Origin: Chitinophaga fulva
Lineage (GTDB): Bacteria; Bacteroidota; Bacteroidia; Chitinophagales; Chitinophagaceae
Assembly: GCF_012927205.1 (NCBI RefSeq)
Contig: NZ_JABBGC010000001.1
Coordinates: 3,286,810-3,350,809, forward strand
Direction: 5' to 3'
DNA: 64,000 bases
The notes under the pieces were generated by a model that was given only the letters and a program-made list of their open reading frames with translations, searched no databases and was not told the origin of the DNA. Shown one piece after another: positions 42,868 to 51,944 of this stretch. Position numbers and translations under genes: made by a program. Numbering within the stretch: position 1 is the first letter of the stretch; every line of letters starts with the position of its first letter.

Positions 42868-43737
42868 ATGATAACAATTTCCAACGATCAGCTGACTATC
42901 TCGCTGGCTGCCGCCGGCGCCGAACTGCAACACATCATCCGCAAAGACAACGGACTGGAATACCTCTGGAGCGGCGATCCTGCTGTATGGGGGAAAAAAA
43001 GCCCGGTGTTATTTCCCATCGTAGGCGGATTAAAAAATAATACGTACACGTATAACGGTAACAGCTATACGCTGGGAAGACATGGATTTGCCCGTGAACA
43101 GGAATTTGAAGTGCTGGCACAATCCGCTACGGAAGTAACTTTCCGGCTCACGGACAGTGAGGCTACTATGGCCGTATATCCGTTCCAGTTCGATTTTCGT
43201 GTACGCTACATGCTGGACGGCGATACGCTGAAAGTAACCTACCAGGTGCAAAATACAGACAACAAGGAGTTGCTGTTCTCCGTGGGCGGCCATCCGGCAT
43301 TTAAAGTACCCCTGACAGATGGTACAGACTACGAAGACTATTTCCTCACCTTCAACAAAACTGAAACAGCGGGCCGTTATCCATTGTCACCCGGTGGACA
43401 AATAGAGCTGCAGCCCGTGCCCATGCTGGACCACACCCAACATTTGCCACTGAAAAAATCATTGTTCCTGGAAGATGCCCTCGTCTTTAAAAAACTGGCA
43501 TCTGATGCCATCAGCATCAACAGTGGTAAAACCCCGCATGGCCTCACCGTAACATTCGGCGGTTTCCCTTTTATGGGCATATGGGCGGCGAAGAACGCGG
43601 ATTTTGTGTGCATTGAGCCGTGGTGCGGCATTGCAGATAATGTGGCCGCTACCGGCGAACTGGCGGAAAAAGAAGGCATCAACCGGTTGGCTCCCGGGGC
43701 TTCATTTGAACGTACCTGGACAGCGACCTTTTTCTAA
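42868..43737 (+). CDS. Aldose 1-epimerase family protein (LacX-like)
   Basis: 289 aa, no signal peptide, so cytosolic. The GalM-fold subfamily represented by LacX: ITISNDQLTISLAAAGAELQ, YLWSGDPAVWGKKSPVLFP, YTLGRHGFAREQEF (His80 region), VGGHPAFKVPL and CIEPWCGIADN (probable catalytic Glu in place of the LEAQ block of true GalM). Length and motifs fit the family. The following unknown protein starts 8 bp downstream and is probably co-transcribed. It may act on an intracellular hexose; function inferred from fold. Confidence 0.88.
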   Translation: MITISNDQLTISLAAAGAELQHIIRKDNGLEYLWSGDPAVWGKKSPVLFPIVGGLKNNTYTYNGNSYTLGRHGFAREQEFEVLAQSATEVTFRLTDSEATMAVYPFQFDFRVRYMLDGDTLKVTYQVQNTDNKELLFSVGGHPAFKVPLTDGTDYEDYFLTFNKTETAGRYPLSPGGQIELQPVPMLDHTQHLPLKKSLFLEDALVFKKLASDAISINSGKTPHGLTVTFGGFPFMGIWAAKNADFVCIEPWCGIADNVAATGELAEKEGINRLAPGASFERTWTATFF

Positions 43738-43745
43738 TCTATACC

Positions 43746-44420
43746 ATGAATTATAAGATCATCCAGGATGAAGAAGCCCTGAAAGCCTTCATCGACTGGC
43801 TCCCTGATTGTAATGAACAGGAACAATACTATCTGTCGCTGCTGGCCCGCACCAAATATCTGGAAGAAGGCCACGGTTTTAAATCAGACAAACAACAACT
43901 GAAACGGTTTACCAGCAAAAAAGAAAACATGCTGGAGAAAATCCGTCAGCTCGAATGTGCCGTAGGCGCTTATACCCAGCGGGGAATACTGGTCCCGCAG
44001 GAGGCCCTGGCATTGTACATCAGCATCAATCCCCGTGATCTGTGGAAAGCTACCTTTGCTTCACTGGTCACCTTCGCGGAAAATATTCAGGCCAATGCCA
44101 GCGCGAAAAATCCACATCAGGAGGTGATGAGCGCTATTCAGCAATCCTGCAGCAATAAGTACTACATGGATATCGATGTGGATGCGAAAGACCCGGCTAT
44201 TCTGGAAAAAATAAAGGAATATGTTAATCCTTCCTGCCTGACGGTAGTGGAAACAAGGGGTGGTTATCATGTGTTGGTGGAACTGGCAGCAGTGGACCCC
44301 GCTTTGCGGAAATCATGGTATCCCAATATTATGAACCTGCCAAACGTAGATCAGAGCGGAGATAATATCATCCCGGTGCCGGGCTGCACGCAGGGCGGGT
44401 TTACACCGAGGTTCATTTAA
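43746..44420 (+). CDS. Unknown protein with primase-polymerase-like motifs
   Basis: 224 aa, soluble. No named family recognised. N-terminal helical part (ALKAFIDWLPDCNEQEQYYL; QLKRFTSKKENMLEKIRQ) is followed by ALALYISINPRDLWKATF, then KYYMDIDVDAKDP, CLTVVETRGGYHVLVEL and DNIIPVPGCTQGGFTPRF. The hDhD motif (MDIDVD), a His in GGYHVLV, and a final strand with a conserved Gly-rich turn are laid out like motif I and II of archaeo-eukaryotic primase-type (AEP) domains; a third acidic motif is not clear. It follows the LacX-like gene by 8 bp. Possible nucleic-acid or nucleotide role; not proven. Confidence 0.7.
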   Translation: MNYKIIQDEEALKAFIDWLPDCNEQEQYYLSLLARTKYLEEGHGFKSDKQQLKRFTSKKENMLEKIRQLECAVGAYTQRGILVPQEALALYISINPRDLWKATFASLVTFAENIQANASAKNPHQEVMSAIQQSCSNKYYMDIDVDAKDPAILEKIKEYVNPSCLTVVETRGGYHVLVELAAVDPALRKSWYPNIMNLPNVDQSGDNIIPVPGCTQGGFTPRFI

Positions 44421-44460
44421 ACAACATAACAAAAAGCTTACCGCTGTTTCATCTCAGGAG

Positions 44461-44577
44461 CTATAATAAATTTGTAGTTCCTGAGGTGCTATCGTCTACC
44501 AGTTTTGATTCAACCTTAAAATCAGTGTGATTGGGAACGCCTGCATTTTCAAACCAATTAATTTCTTTTAGATTCAT
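44461..44577 (-). pseudogene. 38-codon open frame, probably the N-terminal fragment of a longer protein
   Basis: ATG at 44577, stop TAG at 44461. The product starts NLKEINWFENAGVPNHTDF and stops soon after. That start resembles the first residues of longer Bacteroidota proteins (xxLKEINWFENxG), so it looks truncated. It is on the same strand, 31 bp downstream of the broken gene 44609-45272, with the same low GC content. The stop lies in a weak inverted repeat (TCAGGAGCT...AGTTCCTGA). Confidence 0.4.
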
Positions 44578-44608
44578 CTTATTACCTGGCTGAAAATCAA
44601 ACTAGTGC

Positions 44609-45272
44609 TTATTTTTTCTCAAAATAGGACACGATTTTTTTTGCAATATCCTGCTCCGGATCAGGTGACTTTCTGTAATCGTAAAACCTCAAAAGGGGAC
44701 CTTCAGCGTATTTGTTTACCAATACAGGCAATTGCTCGGAAGCCCATTGCTTTGAATTTGACAGATAAGCTGCTATGTAGGCAATAGCATATGCATCTTT
44801 AAGACAGATAAGAAATTCTTTGTTGTCAAAGTATGGTAATAATGACTTGTAATCTTTACAAAGAGCTGTTGCCAGGGGCAAAACAAATTCATCAAAATCA
44901 GAAAGGATATGTGATACTACGTCTTCTGGTTTTACAGCGGCACATACGATATAACGATCATTCCTGTTTATTGATTGGGGCAAAACATACATGTCTTTGC
45001 CAAAGTACAACAACGGATGGTCCATGGAGCTTGTGCCCGTTTCCTTTTTAATGTTGTATATCTCTGTGTTATTGACCGTTAAGGAGGTAGCTAAGCAGAA
45101 AAGCTCCTTTCTCCTTAATACCGGCATTTAAAGTATCAAATCTAATTTCAAAACTACTTTCATTTCCAAATGTAATTTGCATCCTGTCTGGCTGAAAAAC
45201 AGATTTAGCTGATAAACCATGATACTTTTCTTCCAGTTTAGCTGATAGCAGGTTTAATGTTTCTTTTTTCAT
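44609..45272 (-). pseudogene. Unknown gene, probably frameshifted
   Basis: Two overlapping frames on the minus strand: 45272-45069 (67 codons, starting KKETLNLLSAKLEEKYHG) and 45127-44609 (172 codons). They overlap by 59 bp around a purine-rich AGGAGAAAGGAGC tract, and the second frame reads on naturally (KELFCLATSLTVNNTEIYN; DHPLLYFGKDMYVLP; DAYAIAYIAAYLSNSKQW). A single shift would join them into a ~220-residue protein. It could be a real frameshift, a sequencing error or a coupled pair. The region is AT-rich compared with its neighbours, a sign of recent acquisition. No family recognised; it has the look of an accessory or immunity-type protein, which is only an impression. Confidence 0.5.
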
Positions 45273-45327
45273 ATTTCAATAATGTTGGGTTATTTCCACA
45301 CATCCTATTTTCAGCAACAGGATGGGC

Positions 45328-45368
45328 AAAAAAACATTGGGGCTGACCTTTTTCGATCAGCCCCAATG
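45328..45368 (-). terminator. Intrinsic terminator of the porin-like gene
   Basis: Perfect 12-bp stem CATTGGGGCTGA (45335-45346) / complement (45357-45368), loop of 10. Read on the minus strand it is followed by TTTTTTT (45334-45328). Confidence 0.8.
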
Positions 45369-45420
45369 ACATACACGTTAATAAATGGTATCAATAAACC
45401 AAATATCAAAATGGCTTAAT

Positions 45421-45924
45421 TTAAAAATTATATCCGGCTTTCAGGCCAAAGAAGCCATGGGTGCCATCTTTAAACCAGGCTTCATATTTTCCTTCCACAT
45501 CCAGGCCCAGTAAACGGATACCGATGCCGGGAGCGAATAACCCACCCATACCATTGTTGTAATCGCCGGTAAAGTTCACGGTACCGCCTTCTGCTTTTAC
45601 ATACAGGATAGATATCAGGTTGTAGCGAAGACCCAGCCTTACCGGTATCGCTTTCACAGAAGCATACTTAATGTTGTTGTCGCTTTTGCCTTTGAAATAC
45701 ATAAAACCGACAGAACCTACAGCGGTCAGTCCTGCCACGAGCTTCACGTCAGCACCCAGTCCAACGCCGAAACCAGGCTTGTGGGTGTTGGTGAAATCAC
45801 CGGTAGGAAAACCAGCTTCTACATAAGGACCGATACTGAATCGCTTTAACTGTGCCTGCGATTGCTGGGCACCGATGCATACCGTCAACATGACTGCGAT
45901 AAACGCCAGGATGTTTCTTTTCAT
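45421..45924 (-). CDS. Small outer-membrane beta-barrel (porin-family) protein
   Basis: 167 aa. Signal peptide KRNILAFIAVMLTVCIGAQ ending QSQAQ. Eight or so amphipathic strands: FSIGPYVEAGFPTGDF, GFGVGLGADVKLVAGL, AVGSVGFMYFKG, IPVRLGLRYNLI, LYVKAEGGTVNF, GIGIRLLGLDVEGKYEAWF, and C-terminal HGFFGLKAGYNF with terminal Phe. This fits the OmpW/PorT-like outer-membrane beta-barrel family (PF13568 type). A TATTTTTG box lies 46 nt upstream of the ATG, in the gap after the RND gene, so it is transcribed independently; whether RND read-through also reaches it is unknown. Confidence 0.85.
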   Translation of the reverse strand: MKRNILAFIAVMLTVCIGAQQSQAQLKRFSIGPYVEAGFPTGDFTNTHKPGFGVGLGADVKLVAGLTAVGSVGFMYFKGKSDNNIKYASVKAIPVRLGLRYNLISILYVKAEGGTVNFTGDYNNGMGGLFAPGIGIRLLGLDVEGKYEAWFKDGTHGFFGLKAGYNF

Positions 45925-45970
45925 AAGAACAAATTTTCAGAGGAAATGGTGGTAGTATTCGTAATAGTCC

Positions 45971-45978
45971 CAAAAATA
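45971..45978 (-). promoter_or_regulatory. -7 element TATTTTTG of the porin-like gene
   Basis: On the minus strand in the 62-bp gap between the RND stop and the porin-like start. Matches TAnnTTTG; no firm -33 box. Confidence 0.5.
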
Positions 45979-45986
45979 AGGAAGAA

Positions 45987-48900
45987 TTACGAATTCAGCA
46001 CCGCTTCCTTCGGAATAGGCAGCTGATGCCCATGGCCATTGCCGTTATACTCCGGTGGTACCGGCTGGTCAACGGCTATTTTCGGAGGCATCAGCTTATA
46101 CACCACCGGTGTAACAATTCTTGATAAGAGGGTAGAGCTGATCAGGCCTCCTATCAATACAATGGCCAGCGGCGCAATCATGGGATTGGTGGAGATAGCG
46201 ATAGGTATCAGCCCGCCGATGGCGGTCAGCGATGTTAACACAATCGGCAGGAACCTGATCTCGCCGGCTTCCCGTATAGCTTCTTCCAGTGATTTGCCCT
46301 GTGCCCGCAACTGGTTGGTGAAATCCACCAGCAAAATGGTGTTCTTCACTTCAATGCCCGCAAGGGCAATCAGTCCAACGATGGCTATAAAAGAGAGCGA
46401 ATTGCCTGTCAGCCACAGGGCCACGGCGGCACCCACAATTCCCAGCGGGATCACGGACAACACGATCAGCGTGCTTTTGAAGGTCTTGAATTCCAATACC
46501 AGTACGGCAATGAATAGGAATATCGTTACGATGATGATGCTCATGAAACCACCGAAGGAATTGTTCCTGCTTTCCACTTCACCCCCCATTTCGTAGGTAT
46601 AACCTTTCGGAAGCTGCAACTGGTCCATCTGCCGGATAACATCATTGATAACACGGTCTGGCAGAAATCCTTTTTTTACAAAAGCACCTACTCCCACCAG
46701 CCTGTTTTTCTCCTGGTGATTGATGCTCAAAGGGGAGGTCTCCAATTTTACGCTGGCTACCTGCGACAGCGGAATGGCGGTACCGGCAGCATTGTTCACG
46801 TACAGGTCCCTGAACACGTCCAGTGTGGGTTTGCCGCTTTTTTGTTTGGTGACAAGGATGTCATAATCCGTATCGTTTTCGTCATTGTACCGGCCCAGGT
46901 TAATACCGGCGATGGCTAAACGTACTGCCCGGTCTATATTAACAGTGGGAATGCCCAGCTGTTGCGCTTTTTCGCGGTCAATATTCACACGGATGTCTGA
47001 TTTCAGTGTGCTGACCGGGTTGTTGATATAGATGGTGCCTGGTGTTTTCTCCAGCATTCTTTCCACCCGTCCGGCCAGTGTACGCAGGGTATCCAGGTTA
47101 TCGCCAAACAGCCTTACTTCCACGGGAGCGGTAATAGGAGGGCCCTGCTCAAAGTTCTTCACTTCCACTTTGGCGCCGGGATAAGGCGTCCATTTTTTAC
47201 GGAGTTTTTCGATCAGGGCTAATTTATCATCCGGACTGGTATTCGGGTCCAGCTGGATAAACAGCTGTGCATAGTCGCTGTGCTCATTTTCCTGTACCTC
47301 GTTGTAATAGATGCGGGGATTGCCTTTCCCGATATTGCTGGCTACATAACGGATACTTTTTTCCTGTTTCAGCTCTTTCTCCAGCTTTTCCACAATGCTG
47401 TTGGTATAGGCGAGATTGGACTGGGGCGGCGTGAGCACGTTGATCAGGAACTGTGGCTTCTCTGAAGCAGGGAAGAGGCCAAAGCCCACTGCTTTCATGA
47501 GTACCATGGAACCGCCGAACAGTACCAAAGACACGAGAATGGTCAGCACCGGGCGATGCAGGGCTTTATCCAGCAGTCTGGCATAACTGCCATGGATCAA
47601 CTTTTTCAGCAGGCGCATGAAGATGTTGCCTTCAGGATGACCGCTATGTGTTTTCAACAAACGGCTGGCAAGGAAAGGAATGATCGTCAGCGATACCACC
47701 ATGGAAGCCAGTACGCTGAAGATCACGGCCAGCGGCATACTGCGGATAAAGTCACCGCTGCCCTCCGGCAGGAACACCAGCGGCATAAACGCGATGATAA
47801 GCGTGGCGGTGCAACCGATAACGGCCATGCCTATCTGAGAAGTGGCTTTCAGTGTGGCTTCCATCCGGGAGTGCCCTTCCAGCATCCAGCGCTCTATATT
47901 TTCAATCACCACGATGCTATCGTCTACCAGCAGGCCGAGGGCTACCACGAGGCCTACGATGCTGAGCTGGTTGAGGTTGTAGCCGAATAGGCGCAGCAGT
48001 ACAACACCAATGGAAAGGGACAGGGGAATGGAGATCATCACAATGAGCGCTGGGCGCTGACCTAACGGTAACAGGGTAAACGCTACCAGTGCAATCGCGA
48101 TCAGGAAGTCTTTACCAAGGCCGCTCAACCGGTGGTTCACGGCTTCTGCCTGATCAAAGTACTGCACCATGTCTATGTTGGCGGGCAGTGTCTTTTTAAA
48201 CTGCTCAATGACGGGTTTGTATTTCAGTTGTGTTTTACTGATATTCTCTCCGGCTTTCTGTGCGGCAGACACGCTCACACTGCGGTGCCCGTTGAGCCGG
48301 GCGAAATATTTCTCATCTTCAAAACCATAATACACCCGGGCGATATCTTTCAGGAAGATATTTTTGCCATTGGCGGCGGTAACAATCGTGTTGGCGATTT
48401 CGTCGATGTTTTTGTAGTTGCCGCTGGTTTTGATATTGAAGCTTTTGTCGCCCGCATCGATGCTACCGCCGGGGATATTGGCCATCTCACCCTGGATAGC
48501 GGCCATCACGGTGCTGGAGGGCAGATGCAGCTGCGCCATTTTGTCCAGTTCCAGTTCCACACGTACCTGCTGGTCGGGGAGGCCATGTATCTTCACATTT
48601 TTGAGGCTGGAAACTTTTTCCAGGTCTTCCTGTAATTTTTCGGCATAGTATCGCAACTTATCTCTGGAAGCATTTTCTGATATCAGTGCTATCTGGAGTA
48701 CGTTCACATCAGAGGGCTCTTGTTTTTTCACTTCTATGCTGTAAATGTCGGCGGGCAGGGAAGCTTTTTTGTTGTTGATTTCCCTGACCAGCTCCTGGTA
48801 TTTCTGGTCTACGTTGGATTCGTATTTGTATTCCACGCGTAGTACGGCCACACCATCGCTGATGGCGGTGCGCAGCCGTTTGATATCAGCGAGGCCATAG

Positions 48901-49112
48901 ATATCTTTTTCGAGTGGGTCTACTACGAGGTCTTCCATGTCTTTGGGACTGGTGCCGGGGTAGATGACCACTACGGTGAACTGTGGTGCCTGCATTTCCG
49001 GGTCTTCGGAGCGGGGCATATTGAGGATGGTTGTGATGCCGAGCACAACGATCATCAGGAAGATGACGAGGGTGAACTGGTAGTTCTTGACGGCATAACC
49101 GGATATTTTCAT
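45987..49112 (-). CDS. RND efflux pump, inner-membrane transporter
   Basis: 1041 aa, hydrophobe/amphiphile efflux-type RND protein (AcrB/MexB class). It starts KISGYAVKNYQFTLVIFLMI, then a periplasmic porter region with FTVVVIYPGTSPKDMEDLV. The proton-relay helix GLVVALGLLVDDSIVVIEN carries the Asp-Asp pair equivalent to D407/D408 of AcrB. The second half repeats the fold (LTILVSLVLFGGSMVLMKAV; FIAIVGLIALAGIEVKNTIL). It is the third gene of a TolC-adaptor-RND operon on the minus strand, 10 bp after the adaptor gene. Substrate not predictable from sequence; drugs, detergents or toxic metabolites are typical. Confidence 0.95.
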   Translation of the reverse strand: MKISGYAVKNYQFTLVIFLMIVVLGITTILNMPRSEDPEMQAPQFTVVVIYPGTSPKDMEDLVVDPLEKDIYGLADIKRLRTAISDGVAVLRVEYKYESNVDQKYQELVREINNKKASLPADIYSIEVKKQEPSDVNVLQIALISENASRDKLRYYAEKLQEDLEKVSSLKNVKIHGLPDQQVRVELELDKMAQLHLPSSTVMAAIQGEMANIPGGSIDAGDKSFNIKTSGNYKNIDEIANTIVTAANGKNIFLKDIARVYYGFEDEKYFARLNGHRSVSVSAAQKAGENISKTQLKYKPVIEQFKKTLPANIDMVQYFDQAEAVNHRLSGLGKDFLIAIALVAFTLLPLGQRPALIVMISIPLSLSIGVVLLRLFGYNLNQLSIVGLVVALGLLVDDSIVVIENIERWMLEGHSRMEATLKATSQIGMAVIGCTATLIIAFMPLVFLPEGSGDFIRSMPLAVIFSVLASMVVSLTIIPFLASRLLKTHSGHPEGNIFMRLLKKLIHGSYARLLDKALHRPVLTILVSLVLFGGSMVLMKAVGFGLFPASEKPQFLINVLTPPQSNLAYTNSIVEKLEKELKQEKSIRYVASNIGKGNPRIYYNEVQENEHSDYAQLFIQLDPNTSPDDKLALIEKLRKKWTPYPGAKVEVKNFEQGPPITAPVEVRLFGDNLDTLRTLAGRVERMLEKTPGTIYINNPVSTLKSDIRVNIDREKAQQLGIPTVNIDRAVRLAIAGINLGRYNDENDTDYDILVTKQKSGKPTLDVFRDLYVNNAAGTAIPLSQVASVKLETSPLSINHQEKNRLVGVGAFVKKGFLPDRVINDVIRQMDQLQLPKGYTYEMGGEVESRNNSFGGFMSIIIVTIFLFIAVLVLEFKTFKSTLIVLSVIPLGIVGAAVALWLTGNSLSFIAIVGLIALAGIEVKNTILLVDFTNQLRAQGKSLEEAIREAGEIRFLPIVLTSLTAIGGLIPIAISTNPMIAPLAIVLIGGLISSTLLSRIVTPVVYKLMPPKIAVDQPVPPEYNGNGHGHQLPIPKEAVLNS

Positions 49113-49122
49113 GGCGGTAGTG

Positions 49123-50172
49123 TTATTGGATGATACGGATGCGGGATTCGTCCTTCAGGTAGGCGCTGCCGGAGATGATCAGGGACTGGGCCTGTTCCAT
49201 GCCCTGGCTGATGAGCACCTGGTCTTTTTCCATGCCGGCGATGGTGACAGGAATGCGGCGGGCGGTTTTGTTGTCGTTGGTGACAAACACATAGCCGCTG
49301 TTACCGTTGCCATCGAGCAGGGCGGCGTAGGGGATGCTCCAGGCAGTGCCGCCGCCGGTGCCGCCTGCGGTGATGTGGCATCTGCCGAACATACCGGTGG
49401 CAATGGCGGCGGGCTTGCTGCCGCTGAGTTGTACGTCTATCACGAAGGTGCCGCTGGCGGCATCAATGCCTTCGGATTTGCGTGTTACACTGCCGGTGAA
49501 GGTTTCACCTGGCAGGGAAGGGGTTTCAACGGTAGCTTTGTCGCCGGTGCTGACCTGTGCCCACTCTCTGTCGGTAACGCCTATACGGAGCAACCAGTGG
49601 GCGCTGCGGGCGCCGTTGATTTGTAATACGGAAGTTCCTGCGGAAACAAACTGGCCGGGGTTGGCGAGTTTGCGGAGTACGTAGCCGTCCTGTGTGGCGC
49701 GGATGGCGGAATAGCTTTTGTTGAACTGAGCGGAGCTGAGTTGCTGCCTGGCCATGTCCAATGCTGTTTTGCTGTTTTGCAGCTGTTCCAGGGTGGCCAC
49801 GCTGTCATTGTGCAAATTGAGCGTGCGCTGATAGTCACGTTGTGCTTTTTCAAATCCCAGTTGCGCCTGTTGCACCTGCGCATCTATCTCGGTCATGTTG
49901 AGGGTGGCCAGCAACTGTCCGCTGTGAACGGCATCACCTTCTTTGACGAGGATGGTATGAATGATACCATTGGTTTTGAAAGACAGGTTCACTTCATCAT
50001 CGGTGGTGAACTGCCCGGATGCATGGATGGATACGGCGCTGCCACGTTTCTCCAGCGGTATCACTTTTACCGGTATCACATCGGTGCTGTCTGCATTGCT
50101 GGCAGCGGTCTTTTTGTCGCCGCAGGCAAAGAGCAGCAGGGAGAGTGGAAGCAAAAGAAAAGTATTTTTCAT
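49123..50172 (-). CDS. RND efflux periplasmic adaptor (membrane-fusion lipoprotein)
   Basis: 349 aa from the ATG at 50172; the longer start at 50223 would overlap TolC and spoils the lipoprotein signal KNTFLLLPLSLLLFACGDKK (lipobox LFAC). Domains: beta-barrel/lipoyl strands (HASGQFTTDDEVNLSFKTNG; VKEGDAVHSGQLLATL), an alpha-hairpin (QAQLGFEKAQRDYQRTLNLH; LEQLQNSKTALDMARQQLS), lipoyl return RATQDGYVLRKLANPGQFVS, and the membrane-proximal barrel. It connects the RND protein to TolC. The gap to the TolC stop is 10 bp and to the RND start 10 bp. Confidence 0.93.
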   Translation of the reverse strand: MKNTFLLLPLSLLLFACGDKKTAASNADSTDVIPVKVIPLEKRGSAVSIHASGQFTTDDEVNLSFKTNGIIHTILVKEGDAVHSGQLLATLNMTEIDAQVQQAQLGFEKAQRDYQRTLNLHNDSVATLEQLQNSKTALDMARQQLSSAQFNKSYSAIRATQDGYVLRKLANPGQFVSAGTSVLQINGARSAHWLLRIGVTDREWAQVSTGDKATVETPSLPGETFTGSVTRKSEGIDAASGTFVIDVQLSGSKPAAIATGMFGRCHITAGGTGGGTAWSIPYAALLDGNGNSGYVFVTNDNKTARRIPVTIAGMEKDQVLISQGMEQAQSLIISGSAYLKDESRIRIIQ

Positions 50173-50182
50173 GGAGGTATTT

Positions 50183-51691
50183 TTATAGTTGAACGGATTC
50201 GATATTGTAAGAGGCTTGTGCACGTTCTACACCGGCGTAAGCTGTTTGTACGGCGGCCTGTGATACGGCCATTTGTAGTTGTGCCTGCGTGAGCTGGTTT
50301 TGTGCATCCACCAGCTCGATGTAGAGCAGCTGTCCTTCCTTGTATACTTTCAGTTGATCGCGGTAATAACGCTGTGCGAATGACAACTGGCTTGCTGCAG
50401 TGGTCAGGTTGCGCAGCGCGGTACGATAGTTATTGCCGGCCTGATATAATTGTAGCTGCAAAGCGTCTGTAGTTTGTGCGGTGGCATTCTCGATGGCCTG
50501 TATGTCGAGTGTGGCCTGCTTGATGCGGTATTTGTACTTATGGGAGCCAAACAGCGTCCATTCGAGGTTCACGCCGAAGAGGTAGTAGCGGGACTTGTCA
50601 TCGAAACGGAAGCCTGTGGATTGTGAGCCGAGATCTAGAAAAGTGCTCAGGCGTGGGATGATATAGGCTTTCTGTAATTTTTCGTTTAGGCGGTATGCGG
50701 TAGCGGCGCTTTTGTATTGCTGTAGCTCTTCTCTTCCGCTGATGTTACTGCCGGTGAGGGTAGGAGGCGGGTTGATCAGCAGGCTGCTGTCCAGCGCAAT
50801 ATCCGCGTTCAGCTCACGGTTCAGCAGGAAGTTGAAATACGCCTGGGCGTTCTGTTGTTCGTTAAGTGCCTTGCTGATGGAGGCATCCGTTTTCTCTTTT
50901 TCGGTCTGGGAGCGGTATAGGGCGGTGTTATTGCGGACACCGTTACGTACCATGCTTTCATTGATGCGGATACTTTCCTGTATCAGGGAGAGGGCGTTGC
51001 GGTAAATGGCTACGGCCTGCGATGCCTGATAATACTGGAAGTAGGCGGTCTTGATGTCCTGTACCAGTTGTCTTTTATATACATTGATTGCCGCTTGCTG
51101 CCGGGTCAGCTCTTCCTTTTTGATCTTCTGGTTGTAGTAGATCTCCGCATTGATCAAAGGTAGACTGGTCCTGAATTTAGCGTCATAGAAGTTGTCGGGG
51201 TTCAGCAATACGGACACGTTGTCCACCTGGGGAAACTGGTGACTGTTGGTCAATTGGTTCAGGCTGGAATACACAGGATTCAGCAGGTCGCCAATGGGCA
51301 TGTCGATGGTGCGGCCGCCGCCGGCTTTGGTGTAGCTGCCCATGAAGGTTACATTGGGCCCAAAAAGACTTTTGGCTTCCTGCAGTGCTGCCAGTGATTT
51401 GTCCAGCTGAAAACGCTGGTCCTTCAGGCCTTTGTTGTTGGTGAAGGCCTGCCGGATATATTCGTCGAGAATACCGGCGCTGTGCTCGAAGCGGGAGATA
51501 GTGCTGTCGCCGTTCTGTTGTGTAGCCGGACGTATCGCGGCCGCGCCATCAACAGTTGAGTACGATACCCCAGGTGCTGCCACTAGTGCGTTTTGAGGAG
51601 GAATTCCTTTCCCCGCATATTGGGCCATCACACTCAATCCCGCGACCAGCAACGGTATTAACATTGCTCCTTTTGTGATGATTGTTGACAT
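50183..51691 (-). CDS. TolC-family outer-membrane efflux channel
   Basis: 502 aa, first gene of the efflux operon. Signal peptide ending LSVMAQ. Two repeats of long amphipathic helices (LDEYIRQAFTNNKGLKDQRF; RNALSLIQESIRINESMVRN; LTTAASQLSFAQRYYRDQLK; YKEGQLLYIELVDAQNQLTQ) are typical of the trimeric TolC barrel. Its promoter and two TetR-operator-like sites lie at 51694-51772. Exports substrate delivered by the adaptor and RND components. No sign of truncation. Confidence 0.92.
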   Translation of the reverse strand: MSTIITKGAMLIPLLVAGLSVMAQYAGKGIPPQNALVAAPGVSYSTVDGAAAIRPATQQNGDSTISRFEHSAGILDEYIRQAFTNNKGLKDQRFQLDKSLAALQEAKSLFGPNVTFMGSYTKAGGGRTIDMPIGDLLNPVYSSLNQLTNSHQFPQVDNVSVLLNPDNFYDAKFRTSLPLINAEIYYNQKIKKEELTRQQAAINVYKRQLVQDIKTAYFQYYQASQAVAIYRNALSLIQESIRINESMVRNGVRNNTALYRSQTEKEKTDASISKALNEQQNAQAYFNFLLNRELNADIALDSSLLINPPPTLTGSNISGREELQQYKSAATAYRLNEKLQKAYIIPRLSTFLDLGSQSTGFRFDDKSRYYLFGVNLEWTLFGSHKYKYRIKQATLDIQAIENATAQTTDALQLQLYQAGNNYRTALRNLTTAASQLSFAQRYYRDQLKVYKEGQLLYIELVDAQNQLTQAQLQMAVSQAAVQTAYAGVERAQASYNIESVQL

Positions 51692-51693
51692 AA

Positions 51694-51706
51694 TGAACGG
51701 TGTTTA
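51694..51706. promoter_or_regulatory. TetR operator-like site O1 (TGAACGGTGTTTA)
   Basis: 13 bp, 3 bp upstream of the TolC start codon, in the 5' leader. Identical to the site at 52722 and one base different from 51760. Imperfect palindrome of the type TGAACA-N-TGTTTA. Confidence 0.65.
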
Positions 51707-51716
51707 TTTATCTTGA

Positions 51717-51748
51717 AAAAAATAAGCCCGAAGGGCAGTGATTGTCAA
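51717..51748 (-). promoter_or_regulatory. Efflux operon promoter: TTG - 21 bp - TATTTTTT
   Basis: On the minus strand, TTG within TTGACA (51748-51743) and TATTTTTT (51724-51717). The -7 box has T for the final G. Operator-like sites flank it on both sides. Confidence 0.5.
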
Positions 51749-51759
51749 TGTTTATATAC

Positions 51760-51772
51760 TGAACAGTGTTTA
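51760..51772. promoter_or_regulatory. TetR operator-like site O2 (TGAACAGTGTTTA)
   Basis: 13 bp, just upstream of the -33 box of the efflux operon. Differs by one base from O1 and O3; half-sites TGAACA and TGTTTA are near-inverted around one central base. Confidence 0.65.
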
Positions 51773-51784
51773 ATACTGGTGCTT

Positions 51785-51807
51785 TAAAAAGGCCCATGGG
51801 CCTTTTT
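51785..51807. terminator. Short palindromic hairpin with A and T runs
   Basis: AAAAAGGCCC (51786-51795) / GGGCCTTTTT (51798-51807), 2-nt loop. On the minus strand it could end transcription that runs through the tetR 3' region towards the efflux operon. Confidence 0.5.
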
Positions 51808-51944
51808 ACGCGCTGCTTTATCAGCAGTCTGACATGCTTTTCTTTTGAGCGCTTTAACTTCGCTTCAGATATTTTCCTGTTGTCTGTAATTACTTTCCAG
51901 TGTTTCTGCCACTTTCAGTCTTTGTCTTTCTCGTAACTTTTCTG

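Noticed and set aside
47556-47990. Plus-strand open frame within the RND gene
   Set aside because: Antisense to conserved membrane helices of the pump; no independent support.
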